From: Nanobdellota archaeon
GTDB lineage: Archaea; Nanobdellota; Nanobdellia; Parvarchaeales; Parvarchaeaceae
Assembly: GCA_021818665.1 (NCBI GenBank)
Contig: JAKATQ010000039.1
Location: 1-9,061 of the forward strand
Length of the DNA: 9,061 nt
Direction: 5' to 3'
Shown piece by piece: positions 1-6,267 of the stretch; position 1 is the first letter of the stretch, and every line of letters starts with the position of its first letter. The notes under the pieces were generated by a model. The model did not search any database and was not told the DNA's origin. It saw nothing but the letters and a program-made list of their open reading frames with translations. The position numbers and the translations under genes were made by a program.

Positions 1-855
1 CTTCGAGACGAATTTCTTCGGATCGAATTCCTCTATTTCACCCATCTTTTCTCCAGTGGTCATGAACACCACCTTAGCACCGCTTATGTGTGCAGCCGTA
101 ACAGCCCCACCGCCGTTGGCTGTGCCGTCCGTCTTCGTCAAGATTATGCTTTTTATGCCGAGTATGTCGTTGAAGGCCTTTATCTGCAGTCCGGCGTTTT
201 GTCCGAGGTCTGCAGGTATGACTAGAGTGACGTTGTTTGGCGAAAGCGCACCGTTTATAGACTTTATCTCCTTGACCAGTTCGTCGTCTAGCGCATCACG
301 TCCCGCACTGTCGGCTATTATGACGTCGTAGTTCTTGAAAGAAGCGGCGTTGGCTCTTATTATCTCTGTGGGATCTTTAATGCCACCCACTACCTTTACG
401 TTGATCTGCTTGCCGAGCTGGGTTAGCTGCTCGAAAGCCGCCGGTCTGAACGTGTCCAAGGCGAGTAGAAGGACCCGATATCCGCGTTTTTTGTAGTAGT
501 TAGCTATCTTGGCGGCCGTAGTGGTCTTACCAGAACCGAAAAGCCCGACTAACAGTATCTTGTAAGGTACGCTGTCTATGCTTATCTTAGTCTCTCCAGA
601 GCCCACTATGTCTACAAGGTCGTTGTAGATGACATCGATGACCCGCTCTCTGTTAAGGAGACCTTTACCCTTCTTTTGCTTTATATCCTCACGAACTCTT
701 TGGATGAACTTTTCTACTAACCCTTTGTCTACGTCGCCTTCTATAAGGGCCGTGCGGATCTCGGACATCACTTCTTCCACTTTTTCGTTCCCGGTCGAGT
801 TCAGGAGCTTTTTTATCCCGTCTCGCAGTTTGTTTGTCAGGCTGTCGAACGCCAT
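1..855 (-). CDS. srp54: Signal recognition particle protein SRP54, N and G domains (partial, C-terminus beyond window)
   Basis: GTPase of the signal recognition particle; it binds 7S RNA and signal peptides and docks with FtsY to deliver ribosomes to the membrane. 285 codons are visible, starting at ATG 855, with no stop before the edge. The four-helix N domain covers about residues 1-88, with ALIEGDV (36-42) matching the family ALLEADV motif. The G domain follows: P-loop GLFGSGKTTT (104-113), DTFRPAA (134-140), DSAGR (182-186), TKTDG (240-244), GGG (248-250) and the closing TGEK (267-270). RPAA after DTF, and the absence of an acidic N-terminal domain, point to SRP54 rather than FtsY. The methionine-rich M domain is off the left edge. 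Oddities: DSAGRD for the usual DTAGRH, and Pro214 where most members have Asp in the DAxxGQ motif. It lies downstream of rpoK with about 100 bases between, and probably has its own promoter. Confidence 0.93.
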   Translation of the reverse strand, partial: MAFDSLTNKLRDGIKKLLNSTGNEKVEEVMSEIRTALIEGDVDKGLVEKFIQRVREDIKQKKGKGLLNRERVIDVIYNDLVDIVGSGETKISIDSVPYKILLVGLFGSGKTTTAAKIANYYKKRGYRVLLLALDTFRPAAFEQLTQLGKQINVKVVGGIKDPTEIIRANAASFKNYDVIIADSAGRDALDDELVKEIKSINGALSPNNVTLVIPADLGQNAGLQIKAFNDILGIKSIILTKTDGTANGGGAVTAAHISGAKVVFMTTGEKMGEIEEFDPKKFVSK

Positions 856-880
856 ATAAAGAATCTATCTAGTTCCTCGC

Positions 881-886
881 TTAAAT
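881..886 (-). promoter_or_regulatory. Weak TATA-like box for srp54
   Basis: On the minus strand the sequence reads GATTTAAG, centred about 28 bases upstream of the SRP54 ATG at 855. That is the spacing expected if transcription starts at or next to the start codon (leaderless mRNA). The match to the archaeal TTTAWATA consensus is only partial. An 8-base palindrome ACACGTGT lies just upstream at 898-905. Inference from position and composition only. Confidence 0.4.
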
Positions 887-909
887 CGTTTTGGACCACA
901 CGTGTCATT

Positions 910-927
910 AAAAGAAGGCGGTAAAAA
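910..927 (-). terminator. Possible oligo-T terminator after rpoK
   Basis: Downstream of the rpoK stop codon, the minus strand carries a T5 run (927-923) followed by TTCTTTT (916-910). Archaeal RNA polymerase can terminate at such T-rich tracts without a hairpin. They sit between the end of the exosome operon and the putative srp54 promoter, where a terminator would be expected. The runs are short, so read-through into srp54 remains possible. Confidence 0.35.
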
Positions 928-956
928 CAATTGGTTCGTCGGCATTGGTTTTTTAT

Positions 957-1130
957 TCAACGCCGTCTTACCATTATCGGAAGGACGCCTTTGTCTAGTT
1001 CCCGCTTGGCTATATCTATGTATCTGTCTTCCTTCTTGTTTATTTTTACCAGCGGAGGCGCACCTAAGGCTAGCTGCAGAGCTCTTGCACCTATCAGCCT
1101 GGCCTTCTCGAACTTGTTGTAAGCTTCCAT
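957..1130 (-). CDS. rpoK: DNA-directed RNA polymerase subunit K (RPB6/omega homologue)
   Basis: A 57-residue protein from ATG 1130 to TGA 957. It has the hallmark sequence of archaeal RpoK: YNKFEKARLIGARALQLALG (residues 4-23), then GAPPLV (23-28), an acidic/basic middle and the closing KGVLPIMVRRR. The family motif is FEKARIIGARALQ...GAP followed by a GVxPI tail, so the identification is strong despite the small size. RpoK/RPB6/omega helps assemble and stabilise the large RNA polymerase subunits. It lacks the acidic N-terminal tail of eukaryotic RPB6 and ends abruptly after three arginines. The start lies one base past the rrp42 stop, so it is almost certainly the last gene of the exosome operon. 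No clear Shine-Dalgarno site precedes it, and an upstream in-frame TAG (1149-1151) limits extension. In many archaea rpoK sits with rpl13-rps9-rpoN instead, so the placement is of interest. Confidence 0.92.
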   Translation of the reverse strand: MEAYNKFEKARLIGARALQLALGAPPLVKINKKEDRYIDIAKRELDKGVLPIMVRRR

Positions 1131-1131
1131 T

Positions 1132-1899
1132 TTATTTACTGTGATGCCCTAGTATTAAATCTTTAACTTCATGCCGATGTGCGAGTGCGCGCTCTACGCA
1201 CGCATCGACCTCTTCTGGAGTGAAAGCACCACTTTTCCCTTTCTGCATAGAATTTATCACGCCGTTCCCCGCGCCTATCGTCAATCTGGCATCCTCTATG
1301 TTCTCTTCTATCATATCGGGGTCGAAAAATATCGTACGGTCTATTTTGCCGAAAGTGTGACTTATAGACAGGTTGTCTAGGTTGAGCGGTAGCGGAAGTC
1401 TCTCCTCACCGTGGCCTTCCATGACACAACGAGCGTTCACAAGAGCTGTAAGGCAGGCTATATTGCAAGCATCCAAGAGGTTGCCGTCGTTGTTTATGGC
1501 GTAGCAGTCCACGTACACGAACAAGGCCGTCTTTCCAGGCTCTACGACGAGCTTTTTGAGGTCTATAATGTTTGATTCCCTTATGCCGCGATCAGTCACT
1601 CTGCCCACTTCTACAGAATAGATTATTCTATCAGACGGGTAGTGACTGGCGAGTTCTGACGCCTCGAAATTAACTATCAGCCCCCCTTCATTAGGTCTAT
1701 CAGGAAAAGGAATTCCGGGCAATAATTTTACGCCGGCCAGCACCTTAGTCTTGCCCAGCTCCACAGAAGCCGAACCGTCAGAGTGGTTTATGACCCCTGT
1801 TTTTATCTTTATTTGCCGCCTTTCATCCGGTTTTCTGCCATCGACCCTGACCTTTTCGATTGCCAGGTCCCTTATGTACGCGTAGTTTTCTAGGCTCAT
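1132..1899 (-). CDS. rrp42: Exosome subunit Rrp42 (non-catalytic RNase PH-fold ring subunit)
   Basis: 255 residues forming one RNase PH-like domain. Rrp42 alternates with Rrp41 in the hexameric ring of the archaeal exosome; it shapes the central channel and the active site of Rrp41 but is not itself catalytic. The sequence shows the early DGR (20-22) shared by these proteins, the strand GSASVELGKTKVLAGVK (42-58), SVEVGRVTDRGIRES (95-109), the DGNLLDA segment (138-144) and FDP (192-194) near the C-terminal helices. A C-terminal helix with conserved TPEEVDACVERAL ends the domain. The length is slightly under the usual 260-275 residues, with a short C-terminus. The start ATG overlaps the stop of the preceding FAU-1 gene as ATGA, and rpoK begins one base after its stop, so it is translationally linked on both sides. 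No strong Shine-Dalgarno site is visible, consistent with coupling. Confidence 0.95.
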   Translation of the reverse strand: MSLENYAYIRDLAIEKVRVDGRKPDERRQIKIKTGVINHSDGSASVELGKTKVLAGVKLLPGIPFPDRPNEGGLIVNFEASELASHYPSDRIIYSVEVGRVTDRGIRESNIIDLKKLVVEPGKTALFVYVDCYAINNDGNLLDACNIACLTALVNARCVMEGHGEERLPLPLNLDNLSISHTFGKIDRTIFFDPDMIEENIEDARLTIGAGNGVINSMQKGKSGAFTPEEVDACVERALAHRHEVKDLILGHHSK

Positions 1900-3212
1900 A
1901 GTCGTTTCATTTCTTCTAATGTCCTCTGTAGTTTATTTCGGAGCTCTTCCTGTATCTCTTCTTTTCTGAAGAGCTTGTCTATCCGGTCTTCATTGTTTGC
2001 CGTGACGGTCCCGTTCTCCTTTTTTACCGAAACATCGAGTGTCGTCACTTTGGCGAACTTTGGGAATATCTCCGGTCTAAGGATGAGTATCCGCTCTTCA
2101 TTATCGCCGCGTTTGACTTCGACGTAGTCCGTATCTTCGCTAAGGACATAAGACTTTTCGCCCCAGTCGTTCCTGTTCACGACGCGTATATTCTTTATCC
2201 TGCCGTCCTCGACAGTAACGTCATCGAGGATGCCGTCCACCCTATAGGATGTGCCGTTAAGCCTCGTGAATGCGAGCCGGTAGACCTTTCCTTTAGACGG
2301 GCCGTATCTCAACAGTGTCGCATTTATCCTGTCGGACATATCCCTATCGGAAGTCTTGTCTAGGAGATTTTCTGCGAGATCGGTGAGTATCGTATATCCG
2401 GCAGATTTGAGCGAATGGTGGTTCATTATTGTCGGCATGACTTCCTTTCTTATTTCGTCTAGGCGATTTTTGTCCTCCTTGCCGAATATCGTGAAATATT
2501 TGTCGACGCCCTCGTATAGCACCTTTGGCTCCTTGCACTCTGCGAATCTTTCGCTTATTTCCCCCTCTTTCTGCATCAGAGACGAAAGCTCGGATCTTAG
2601 TACGCTCTCCTCGCGATTTTCCGCGCCCTGTACCCACAGTACTCCCCAGTCCTTTAGGTCTAGACTCTTTGCTATGTCGTATAGCTTGTCGCGTCCCTCA
2701 TGGGACCTTATCCCACGACTCATCTTAGTGAAGCCATTCTTTATTATGATAAGGTTCTCCCCAAAGAGCCTGAGCTGTGTAGACAGCATTATCCTACCGT
2801 CGTACGTGCCTTTAGATTGTACCAGAATCGGCTGGCCTGGTTTTACATATCCCCAGAAATTCTTCAAGTCCAGCGCGCCTTCTTCATCATCCGGAAGAGA
2901 TATCATTATGGACTTCGATTTCGGATCTGTCGCCTTTATTATGCCGCAGTAAATTCTGCCTATGTCCTCTTTATAGAATATGCTCTTATTGAAGTGTTTC
3001 TTTAGTACGCTAATGGCTTTTTTAGGCCCAGAGCCGTAGACGTAAACGCCTTCTTTAGTCTCCAAATCTTCTACAATGACATCAGGTTCGGATTCTTCGC
3101 TGAGATTTAATGCTTTCTTTATTGCGTCCGCCGCTTGCGTTATCTCAAAACCCTCGTCCAAGAACACTTTTGTCAACGCCGTGGAATATATTCCTCTAAG
3201 TTTTACTTTCAT
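1896..3212 (-). CDS. fau-1: FAU-1 family RNA-binding protein / probable ribonuclease (RNase E/G-like plus DUF402)
   Basis: 438 residues. The N-terminus RGIYSTALTKVFLDEGFEI (6-24) matches the opening of archaeal FAU-1, an AU-rich-RNA-binding protein related to bacterial RNase E/G and reported in Thermococcales to act in 5S rRNA maturation. Residues about 80-160 look like the S1-containing RNase E/G part (DIGRIYCGIIKATD, then VKPGQPILVQ). Residues 165-215 resemble the RNase E/G segment with VLWVQGAEN (191-199), then an acidic segment. From about 264 (NHHSLKSAG) to 395 lies the DUF402-like domain, ending in TLDVSV (391-396). The last 40 residues are a charged helical tail. The start at 3212 is fixed by a GGAGG site 7 bases upstream. 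The gene overlaps rrp41 by 17 bases and rrp42 by 4. Endonuclease activity is inferred from the family, since no catalytic residues can be confirmed by eye. Confidence 0.87.
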   Translation of the reverse strand: MKVKLRGIYSTALTKVFLDEGFEITQAADAIKKALNLSEESEPDVIVEDLETKEGVYVYGSGPKKAISVLKKHFNKSIFYKEDIGRIYCGIIKATDPKSKSIMISLPDDEEGALDLKNFWGYVKPGQPILVQSKGTYDGRIMLSTQLRLFGENLIIIKNGFTKMSRGIRSHEGRDKLYDIAKSLDLKDWGVLWVQGAENREESVLRSELSSLMQKEGEISERFAECKEPKVLYEGVDKYFTIFGKEDKNRLDEIRKEVMPTIMNHHSLKSAGYTILTDLAENLLDKTSDRDMSDRINATLLRYGPSKGKVYRLAFTRLNGTSYRVDGILDDVTVEDGRIKNIRVVNRNDWGEKSYVLSEDTDYVEVKRGDNEERILILRPEIFPKFAKVTTLDVSVKKENGTVTANNEDRIDKLFRKEEIQEELRNKLQRTLEEMKRL

Positions 3213-3903
3213 TCAGAAACCTCCGCTTCAGTGCTTTCTTTTCCAGTTCGTATATCCTGGCCGCACCCATCTTACCTATTTCGATTATCTTTCGTAAATC
3301 CTCTCTCGTGACCTTTCCATCCAATTGCAACAGTACTATCTCATTCTTTGATGGAAGGAATCCCATCGGTACGTCGGTAGCTGCAGCTTCGTGGAAGTCT
3401 TCTTCTTCCTTTGTGAGGTCAAGACATATCGAGTCACCGATTTTGCCACCGGCCACGGACGCCACAAGATCGCGCATTGGTAATCCAGCGTCAGCGCACG
3501 CCATAGACGCCGCCGTAAGGCTTGCACACCTGGTACCCGCATCGGCCTGGCTCACGTAGACGTTCACAGCAATCATCGATCTTGGCATTTCTTCTAGCAG
3601 CACGGCTCGGTTCAAAGCGTTTGTTATAACCTCACCTATCTCCATATCCCTTCGGTCTATGCCCGGTTTAGCTCTATCTGGAACCGAAAAAGGCATCATG
3701 TCATATTTGCACAGTATTATCCCACGATCGACCTTTTCAAGATGTTTCGGCTTTACTTCAGATGGTCCGTATACCGCAGCTATGGCTTCGGTTTTGCCTA
3801 TCTTGAATCTAGCACTGCCATTAGCATTTTCTATTATGCCCGTTTCGGCCTCCATAGGCCTTAATTCATCAAACCCTCGTTTATCAAATCGTTCTTCGTA
3901 CAT
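3196..3903 (-). CDS. rrp41: Exosome catalytic subunit Rrp41 (RNase PH fold, 3'-5' exoribonuclease)
   Basis: 235 residues from ATG 3903. Rrp41 carries the phosphorolytic active sites of the archaeal exosome ring, degrading RNA 3' to 5' and also able to add tails. Seen here: KRGFDELRP (8-16), the AAVYGPSEVKP segment (42-52), RNA-binding Arg84-Arg85, the phosphate-site GTR (123-125), PMRDLVA (142-148) and the acidic pair Asp169 and Asp177 at the position of the catalytic aspartates. The loop between those aspartates (FHEAAAT) seems about two residues longer than in common homologues. A TTG start at 3909 is possible, but the ATG at 3903 fits better with GGAG at 3914-3917 (10 bases of spacing rather than 4). 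The start lies inside the end of rrp4 (20-base overlap), and the end overlaps FAU-1 by 17 bases. Confidence 0.95.
   Translation of the reverse strand: MYEERFDKRGFDELRPMEAETGIIENANGSARFKIGKTEAIAAVYGPSEVKPKHLEKVDRGIILCKYDMMPFSVPDRAKPGIDRRDMEIGEVITNALNRAVLLEEMPRSMIAVNVYVSQADAGTRCASLTAASMACADAGLPMRDLVASVAGGKIGDSICLDLTKEEEDFHEAAATDVPMGFLPSKNEIVLLQLDGKVTREDLRKIIEIGKMGAARIYELEKKALKRRFLNESKT
3220..3224 (-). promoter_or_regulatory. Shine-Dalgarno site GGAGG for the FAU-1 gene
   Basis: GGAGG on the minus strand lies 7 bases before the ATG at 3212, within the last codons of rrp41. It fixes the FAU-1 start and shows that this gene has its own initiation signal rather than depending wholly on coupling to rrp41. 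Confidence 0.75.
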
Positions 3904-4558
3904 TTTCAAACAACTCCTTTACTTTTTCCACGAGATCCTGCTCATGATATCTTTCTTCAACGAGTTTTATAGCAGCGAGCGCCGCTGATTTTCCCGTCTC
4001 TTCGCCGTCGACCCATATGACGCCGTTCTGGCCAAGGATTATTTCACAGTGTGTTTCCTGCTTTATTAGATTTATCATCGCACCATCCTTTCCTATGAGT
4101 CTTGGTAGTTTTACCGGGTCCACCTTCGCGATCATCTTAGACGGAAGCTTGAAGTATTTTGTTCCGCGCATGGACACGTCTGCCGCCCTATTGGCGTATA
4201 CTCTAAACACCCTGGCATATATCAGGTCTCCGCGGTCTATGTACTTGTCAAGGTCGTCGAAATCTACCCTGAAATTCACGTCCCTCACATCGAGTCTGGT
4301 GTAATACTGTGCATCTATATCCACCACCCAGTATTTACTGCTCACCTCGACTATCTGCCCTATAACATCGTCGCCCTCCCTTGGTCTGTATACTCCGGAC
4401 AGAGGGCTTACCGATATACCTTTTTCGTTGGTCTGCACCATGCCCAGAAACTTCGAAAACACTCTGTTGTCCTCTAAGTAGGTGCCGTTCAGGCCTTTTC
4501 CGTCCTCAGAAAGTAGTTCTCCTGGTGTAACCATTTCGTAATTTTTCACGTGTATCAT
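3884..4558 (-). CDS. rrp4: Exosome RNA-binding cap subunit Rrp4 (S1 and KH domains)
   Basis: 224 residues. Rrp4 forms, with Csl4, the trimeric cap on the Rrp41/Rrp42 ring and guides RNA, especially A-rich RNA, into the channel. The N-terminal domain (about 1-58) contains TPGELLSEDG and GTYLED, typical of the family. The S1 domain follows (about 62-132), starting GDDVIGQIVEVSSKYWVVDI and continuing through GDLIYARVFRVY. The KH domain (about 148-205) has the signature loop LIGKDGAMI (154-162) and the strand VIWVDGEE. A short helical tail ends in RRTI. All three domains are intact and the length is typical. The start overlaps the SBDS stop as ATGA, with an AAGG five bases upstream serving as a weak Shine-Dalgarno site. 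Csl4 and DnaG, the other archaeal cap components, are not in this window. Confidence 0.95.
   Translation of the reverse strand: MIHVKNYEMVTPGELLSEDGKGLNGTYLEDNRVFSKFLGMVQTNEKGISVSPLSGVYRPREGDDVIGQIVEVSSKYWVVDIDAQYYTRLDVRDVNFRVDFDDLDKYIDRGDLIYARVFRVYANRAADVSMRGTKYFKLPSKMIAKVDPVKLPRLIGKDGAMINLIKQETHCEIILGQNGVIWVDGEETGKSAALAAIKLVEERYHEQDLVEKVKELFENVRRTI
3914..3917 (-). promoter_or_regulatory. Shine-Dalgarno site GGAG for rrp41
   Basis: AAAGGAG on the minus strand lies within the rrp4 coding end. It is 10 bases from ATG 3903 but only 4 from the in-frame TTG 3909. It is the basis for choosing the ATG as the rrp41 start, although the TTG is not excluded. Confidence 0.55.
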
Positions 4559-5229
4559 AATTTCCTTATCGAAATGCTCCCGTGGGTCAAGCTCTTTAAC
4601 TTGCTGAGCAGTTCTGATTCGTTTCCAGCCTTTACCGAAAAAGTGACGCTTATCGTATCGTCATTTCGCGTATTACTTTTAATATCAGCTAGCCTTTTTA
4701 AATATAACATTGCATCGTTTCCATAGGCTACCGGTATGTCTGCACCGTAAGAGAACTCTCCGAGTCTTATCGGCAGGACCTTCTTTAGCTTCGCCAAAAC
4801 CTCCTCGATATGGTATTTTTCAGGTTTTGTGAGGTCGAAATTGTGGTGCACGTCATTCATGGCCAGTTCTATACGTTTTCGTGGTATCGGTAGGTTTGTT
4901 GTAGAGTCTATGGCCATAGACGCTATGGTGTCGATTACTCTATTCTTAAGTAGCGTCATCTGCTTGTCGCGGTAACCGGCGCTGGCCTGGATTTCCCCCC
5001 GCCTTATTATTTCCAGTGCAATCTTGTTGACATCCTCTGTGCCGAATTGCTTCTCGAGGTTTCCCGCTACTTCGCCCTTTCTAGCGTCTTTGAAAATCTT
5101 ATCGACTAGGAGGGCAGAGGCTATATCGCTGTTCTTTCCCTGTCTTATCAGCATTGCTCTATCGCAGTCGACGAAAATTTCGTATCTTTTATCTCCGACT
5201 TGAAGCCTTGCTAATACTCTATCCTCCAT
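4555..5229 (-). CDS. sbds: Ribosome maturation protein SBDS (Sdo1 homologue)
   Basis: 224 residues matching the archaeal SBDS (Shwachman-Bodian-Diamond) family, which in eukaryotes works with the GTPase EFL1 to remove eIF6 from the large ribosomal subunit; in archaea a large-subunit role is inferred. Domain I (about 1-88) shows LARLQVGDKRYEIFVDCD, VDKIFKDARKGEVA (42-55), FGTEDVNKIALEII and RRGEIQ. Domain II (about 89-155) is helical, with KNRVIDTIASMAIDSTTNLP (95-114) and PRKRIELAM, corresponding to the conserved region around IDPxTxxPHP in relatives. Domain III (about 155-224) is the ferredoxin-like C-terminal domain ending in GSISIRKL. The common PHP appears here as PIP. It starts 17 bases after the psmA stop with only a weak purine-rich signal (AAAGAG) and overlaps rrp4 by 4 bases. 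This SBDS-rrp4-rrp41-rrp42 order is widely conserved in archaea. Confidence 0.95.
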   Translation of the reverse strand: MEDRVLARLQVGDKRYEIFVDCDRAMLIRQGKNSDIASALLVDKIFKDARKGEVAGNLEKQFGTEDVNKIALEIIRRGEIQASAGYRDKQMTLLKNRVIDTIASMAIDSTTNLPIPRKRIELAMNDVHHNFDLTKPEKYHIEEVLAKLKKVLPIRLGEFSYGADIPVAYGNDAMLYLKRLADIKSNTRNDDTISVTFSVKAGNESELLSKLKSLTHGSISIRKL

Positions 5230-5246
5230 AAGCTCTTTTTATGACT

Positions 5247-5957
5247 CTATAAGTATTTCGAGACCTGATCCCTGTCCAGCTTTTTGAATCCGGAAGCGTC
5301 TATGGTCGCTATCTCAAATCTTTCGATTTGCGGTTTTATGCCACCCGCTTTAAGCGCCCTTATCGCCAGTTTTATCATGCCATCGATATCCATATCAGGC
5401 TTGTATCCTTCTTCAAGGCTCTTATTTATAGCGGATGAATTATCCCCTATCGAAAGCGCCTTATACTGGAAGAATATACCGCTAGGATCGAGCATGTATA
5501 ACACCGGCACCCCGCCTTTAAGGCCGCCCATCAGTAGACTTACGCCGTACGGCCTCGCACCGCCGTACTGGGTAAAGGTTTGCATGTCAGAACTTATCTG
5601 TTTAACCATAAGAAGGATGTCCGCCGGTTCGTTGAACGTGACTTTGTACTGCTGGGCTTCCACCTGAGCCTTCTCTACAAGCATCCTAGCGTCCGCTATA
5701 AGTCCGGATATGGCGCTGCCAACATGGTCATCTATCTTGAATATCTTCTCGATGCTTTCTGGGATTATTAGTTTTTGTTCCTCTGGTAGCCTTTTGTCGG
5801 CTACGAAGACGACTGCGTTTTTGCCTATGACGCCGACTGCGGCAGAGCCCTGCAGTACGGTCTTTTTTGCGTACTCTACCTGAAGAAGCCTTCCGTCAGG
5901 GCTGAAGAGAGTTATTGCGCGGTCAAATCCCATCGCGTCTCCTATAGATTGTTCCAT
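5247..5957 (-). CDS. psmA: Proteasome subunit alpha
   Basis: 236 residues. PsmA forms the outer heptameric rings of the archaeal 20S proteasome, gates substrate entry and binds regulatory ATPases such as PAN. The sequence shows the alpha-type N-terminus with FDRAITLFSPDGRLLQVEYA (11-30), SIEKI (69-73) with Lys71 at the position that receives the HbYX tail of the ATPases, SGLIADAR (84-91), FTQYGGARPYGVSLL and GDNSSAINKSLEEGY, ending DRDQVSKYL. Homologues carry Tyr-Asp-Arg in the gate; here it is Phe-Asp-Arg (11-13). A GGAGG 7 bases upstream supports the ATG at 5957; an internal Met9 (MGFDR) is a weaker alternative. The gene overlaps pop5 by 16 bases and is followed 17 bases later by SBDS. The catalytic beta subunit is not in the window. 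Confidence 0.95.
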   Translation of the reverse strand: MEQSIGDAMGFDRAITLFSPDGRLLQVEYAKKTVLQGSAAVGVIGKNAVVFVADKRLPEEQKLIIPESIEKIFKIDDHVGSAISGLIADARMLVEKAQVEAQQYKVTFNEPADILLMVKQISSDMQTFTQYGGARPYGVSLLMGGLKGGVPVLYMLDPSGIFFQYKALSIGDNSSAINKSLEEGYKPDMDIDGMIKLAIRALKAGGIKPQIERFEIATIDASGFKKLDRDQVSKYL

Positions 5958-6265
5958 GTTTTTTCCTCCGCTTTTAGTCGTTTAAGACTACCACTGCTAA
6001 TTAAGGTTAGAAGATTCGATTTAAAGAATCTACCCATCATCGATAAGATAAATATAGCATGGTTTAAATATTTATTGTTTACGCTTATAACTCCAATAAC
6101 GTCGTTTTTTGACTTGAGCGTCAGTTCCTTTATAATCCGCACATTCGCGTCTATGCCTAGAAACGGGTCTAATTTATTAAGAGTAAAATGTATACGTTTC
6201 TCGAACTCTTCCGGCGAGTCTATCCCGCTTATTGCAATCAGAAGATACCTTCTCTTGTAACGCAT
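5942..6265 (-). CDS. rnp2: RNase P protein component 2 (Pop5/Rpp14 family)
   Basis: 107 residues. Pop5 pairs with Rpp30 to activate the RNA subunit of archaeal RNase P, which removes tRNA 5' leaders. Features matching the family: RRYLLIAI at the start (5-12), a central helix with FTLNKLDPFLG, the strand NVRIIKEL (41-48), VIGVISVNNKYLNHAIFILSMM (57-78), which corresponds to the usual GIIRVNREYVDKVRAALALI region, and the signature SGSLKRLK (91-98), equivalent to SGTIKRxR. It is slightly shorter than most homologues. The start is 2 bases after the preceding membrane-protein gene, and the end overlaps psmA by 16 bases. In the classical archaeal superoperon Rpp30 lies immediately upstream; that gene is absent here and its place is taken by a small membrane protein. 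Divergent sequence makes this call good rather than certain. Confidence 0.82.
   Translation of the reverse strand: MRYKRRYLLIAISGIDSPEEFEKRIHFTLNKLDPFLGIDANVRIIKELTLKSKNDVIGVISVNNKYLNHAIFILSMMGRFFKSNLLTLISSGSLKRLKAEEKTWNNL
5965..5969 (-). promoter_or_regulatory. Shine-Dalgarno site GGAGG for psmA
   Basis: GCGGAGGAAA on the minus strand places GGAGG 7 bases from ATG 5957, inside the pop5 coding end. It decides the longer psmA start over the internal Met9. Confidence 0.75.
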
Positions 6266-6267
6266 AC

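Noticed and set aside
1..855. Reading the truncated GTPase as FtsY (SRP receptor)
   Set aside because: The DTFRPAA motif, GSGKTTT P-loop, closing TGEK and short N domain without an acidic extension match SRP54 better than FtsY.
2356..2952. 198-codon open frame on the plus strand opposite the FAU-1 gene
   Set aside because: The minus strand there encodes recognisable FAU-1 domains; the antisense translation is low-complexity and rich in Ser and Phe, as expected of a shadow frame.
3904..3909. TTG start codon for rrp41, two codons upstream of the ATG
   Set aside because: It would leave only 4 bases after the GGAG site and adds just two residues; the ATG at 3903 is the simpler choice.
6063..6075. 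TATA-like AAATATTTAAAC inside pop5, as an internal promoter for psmA
   Set aside because: It lies about 110 bases before the psmA ATG and is explained by the codons for Asn-Lys-Tyr-Leu-Asn; psmA has a good Shine-Dalgarno site for operon translation.
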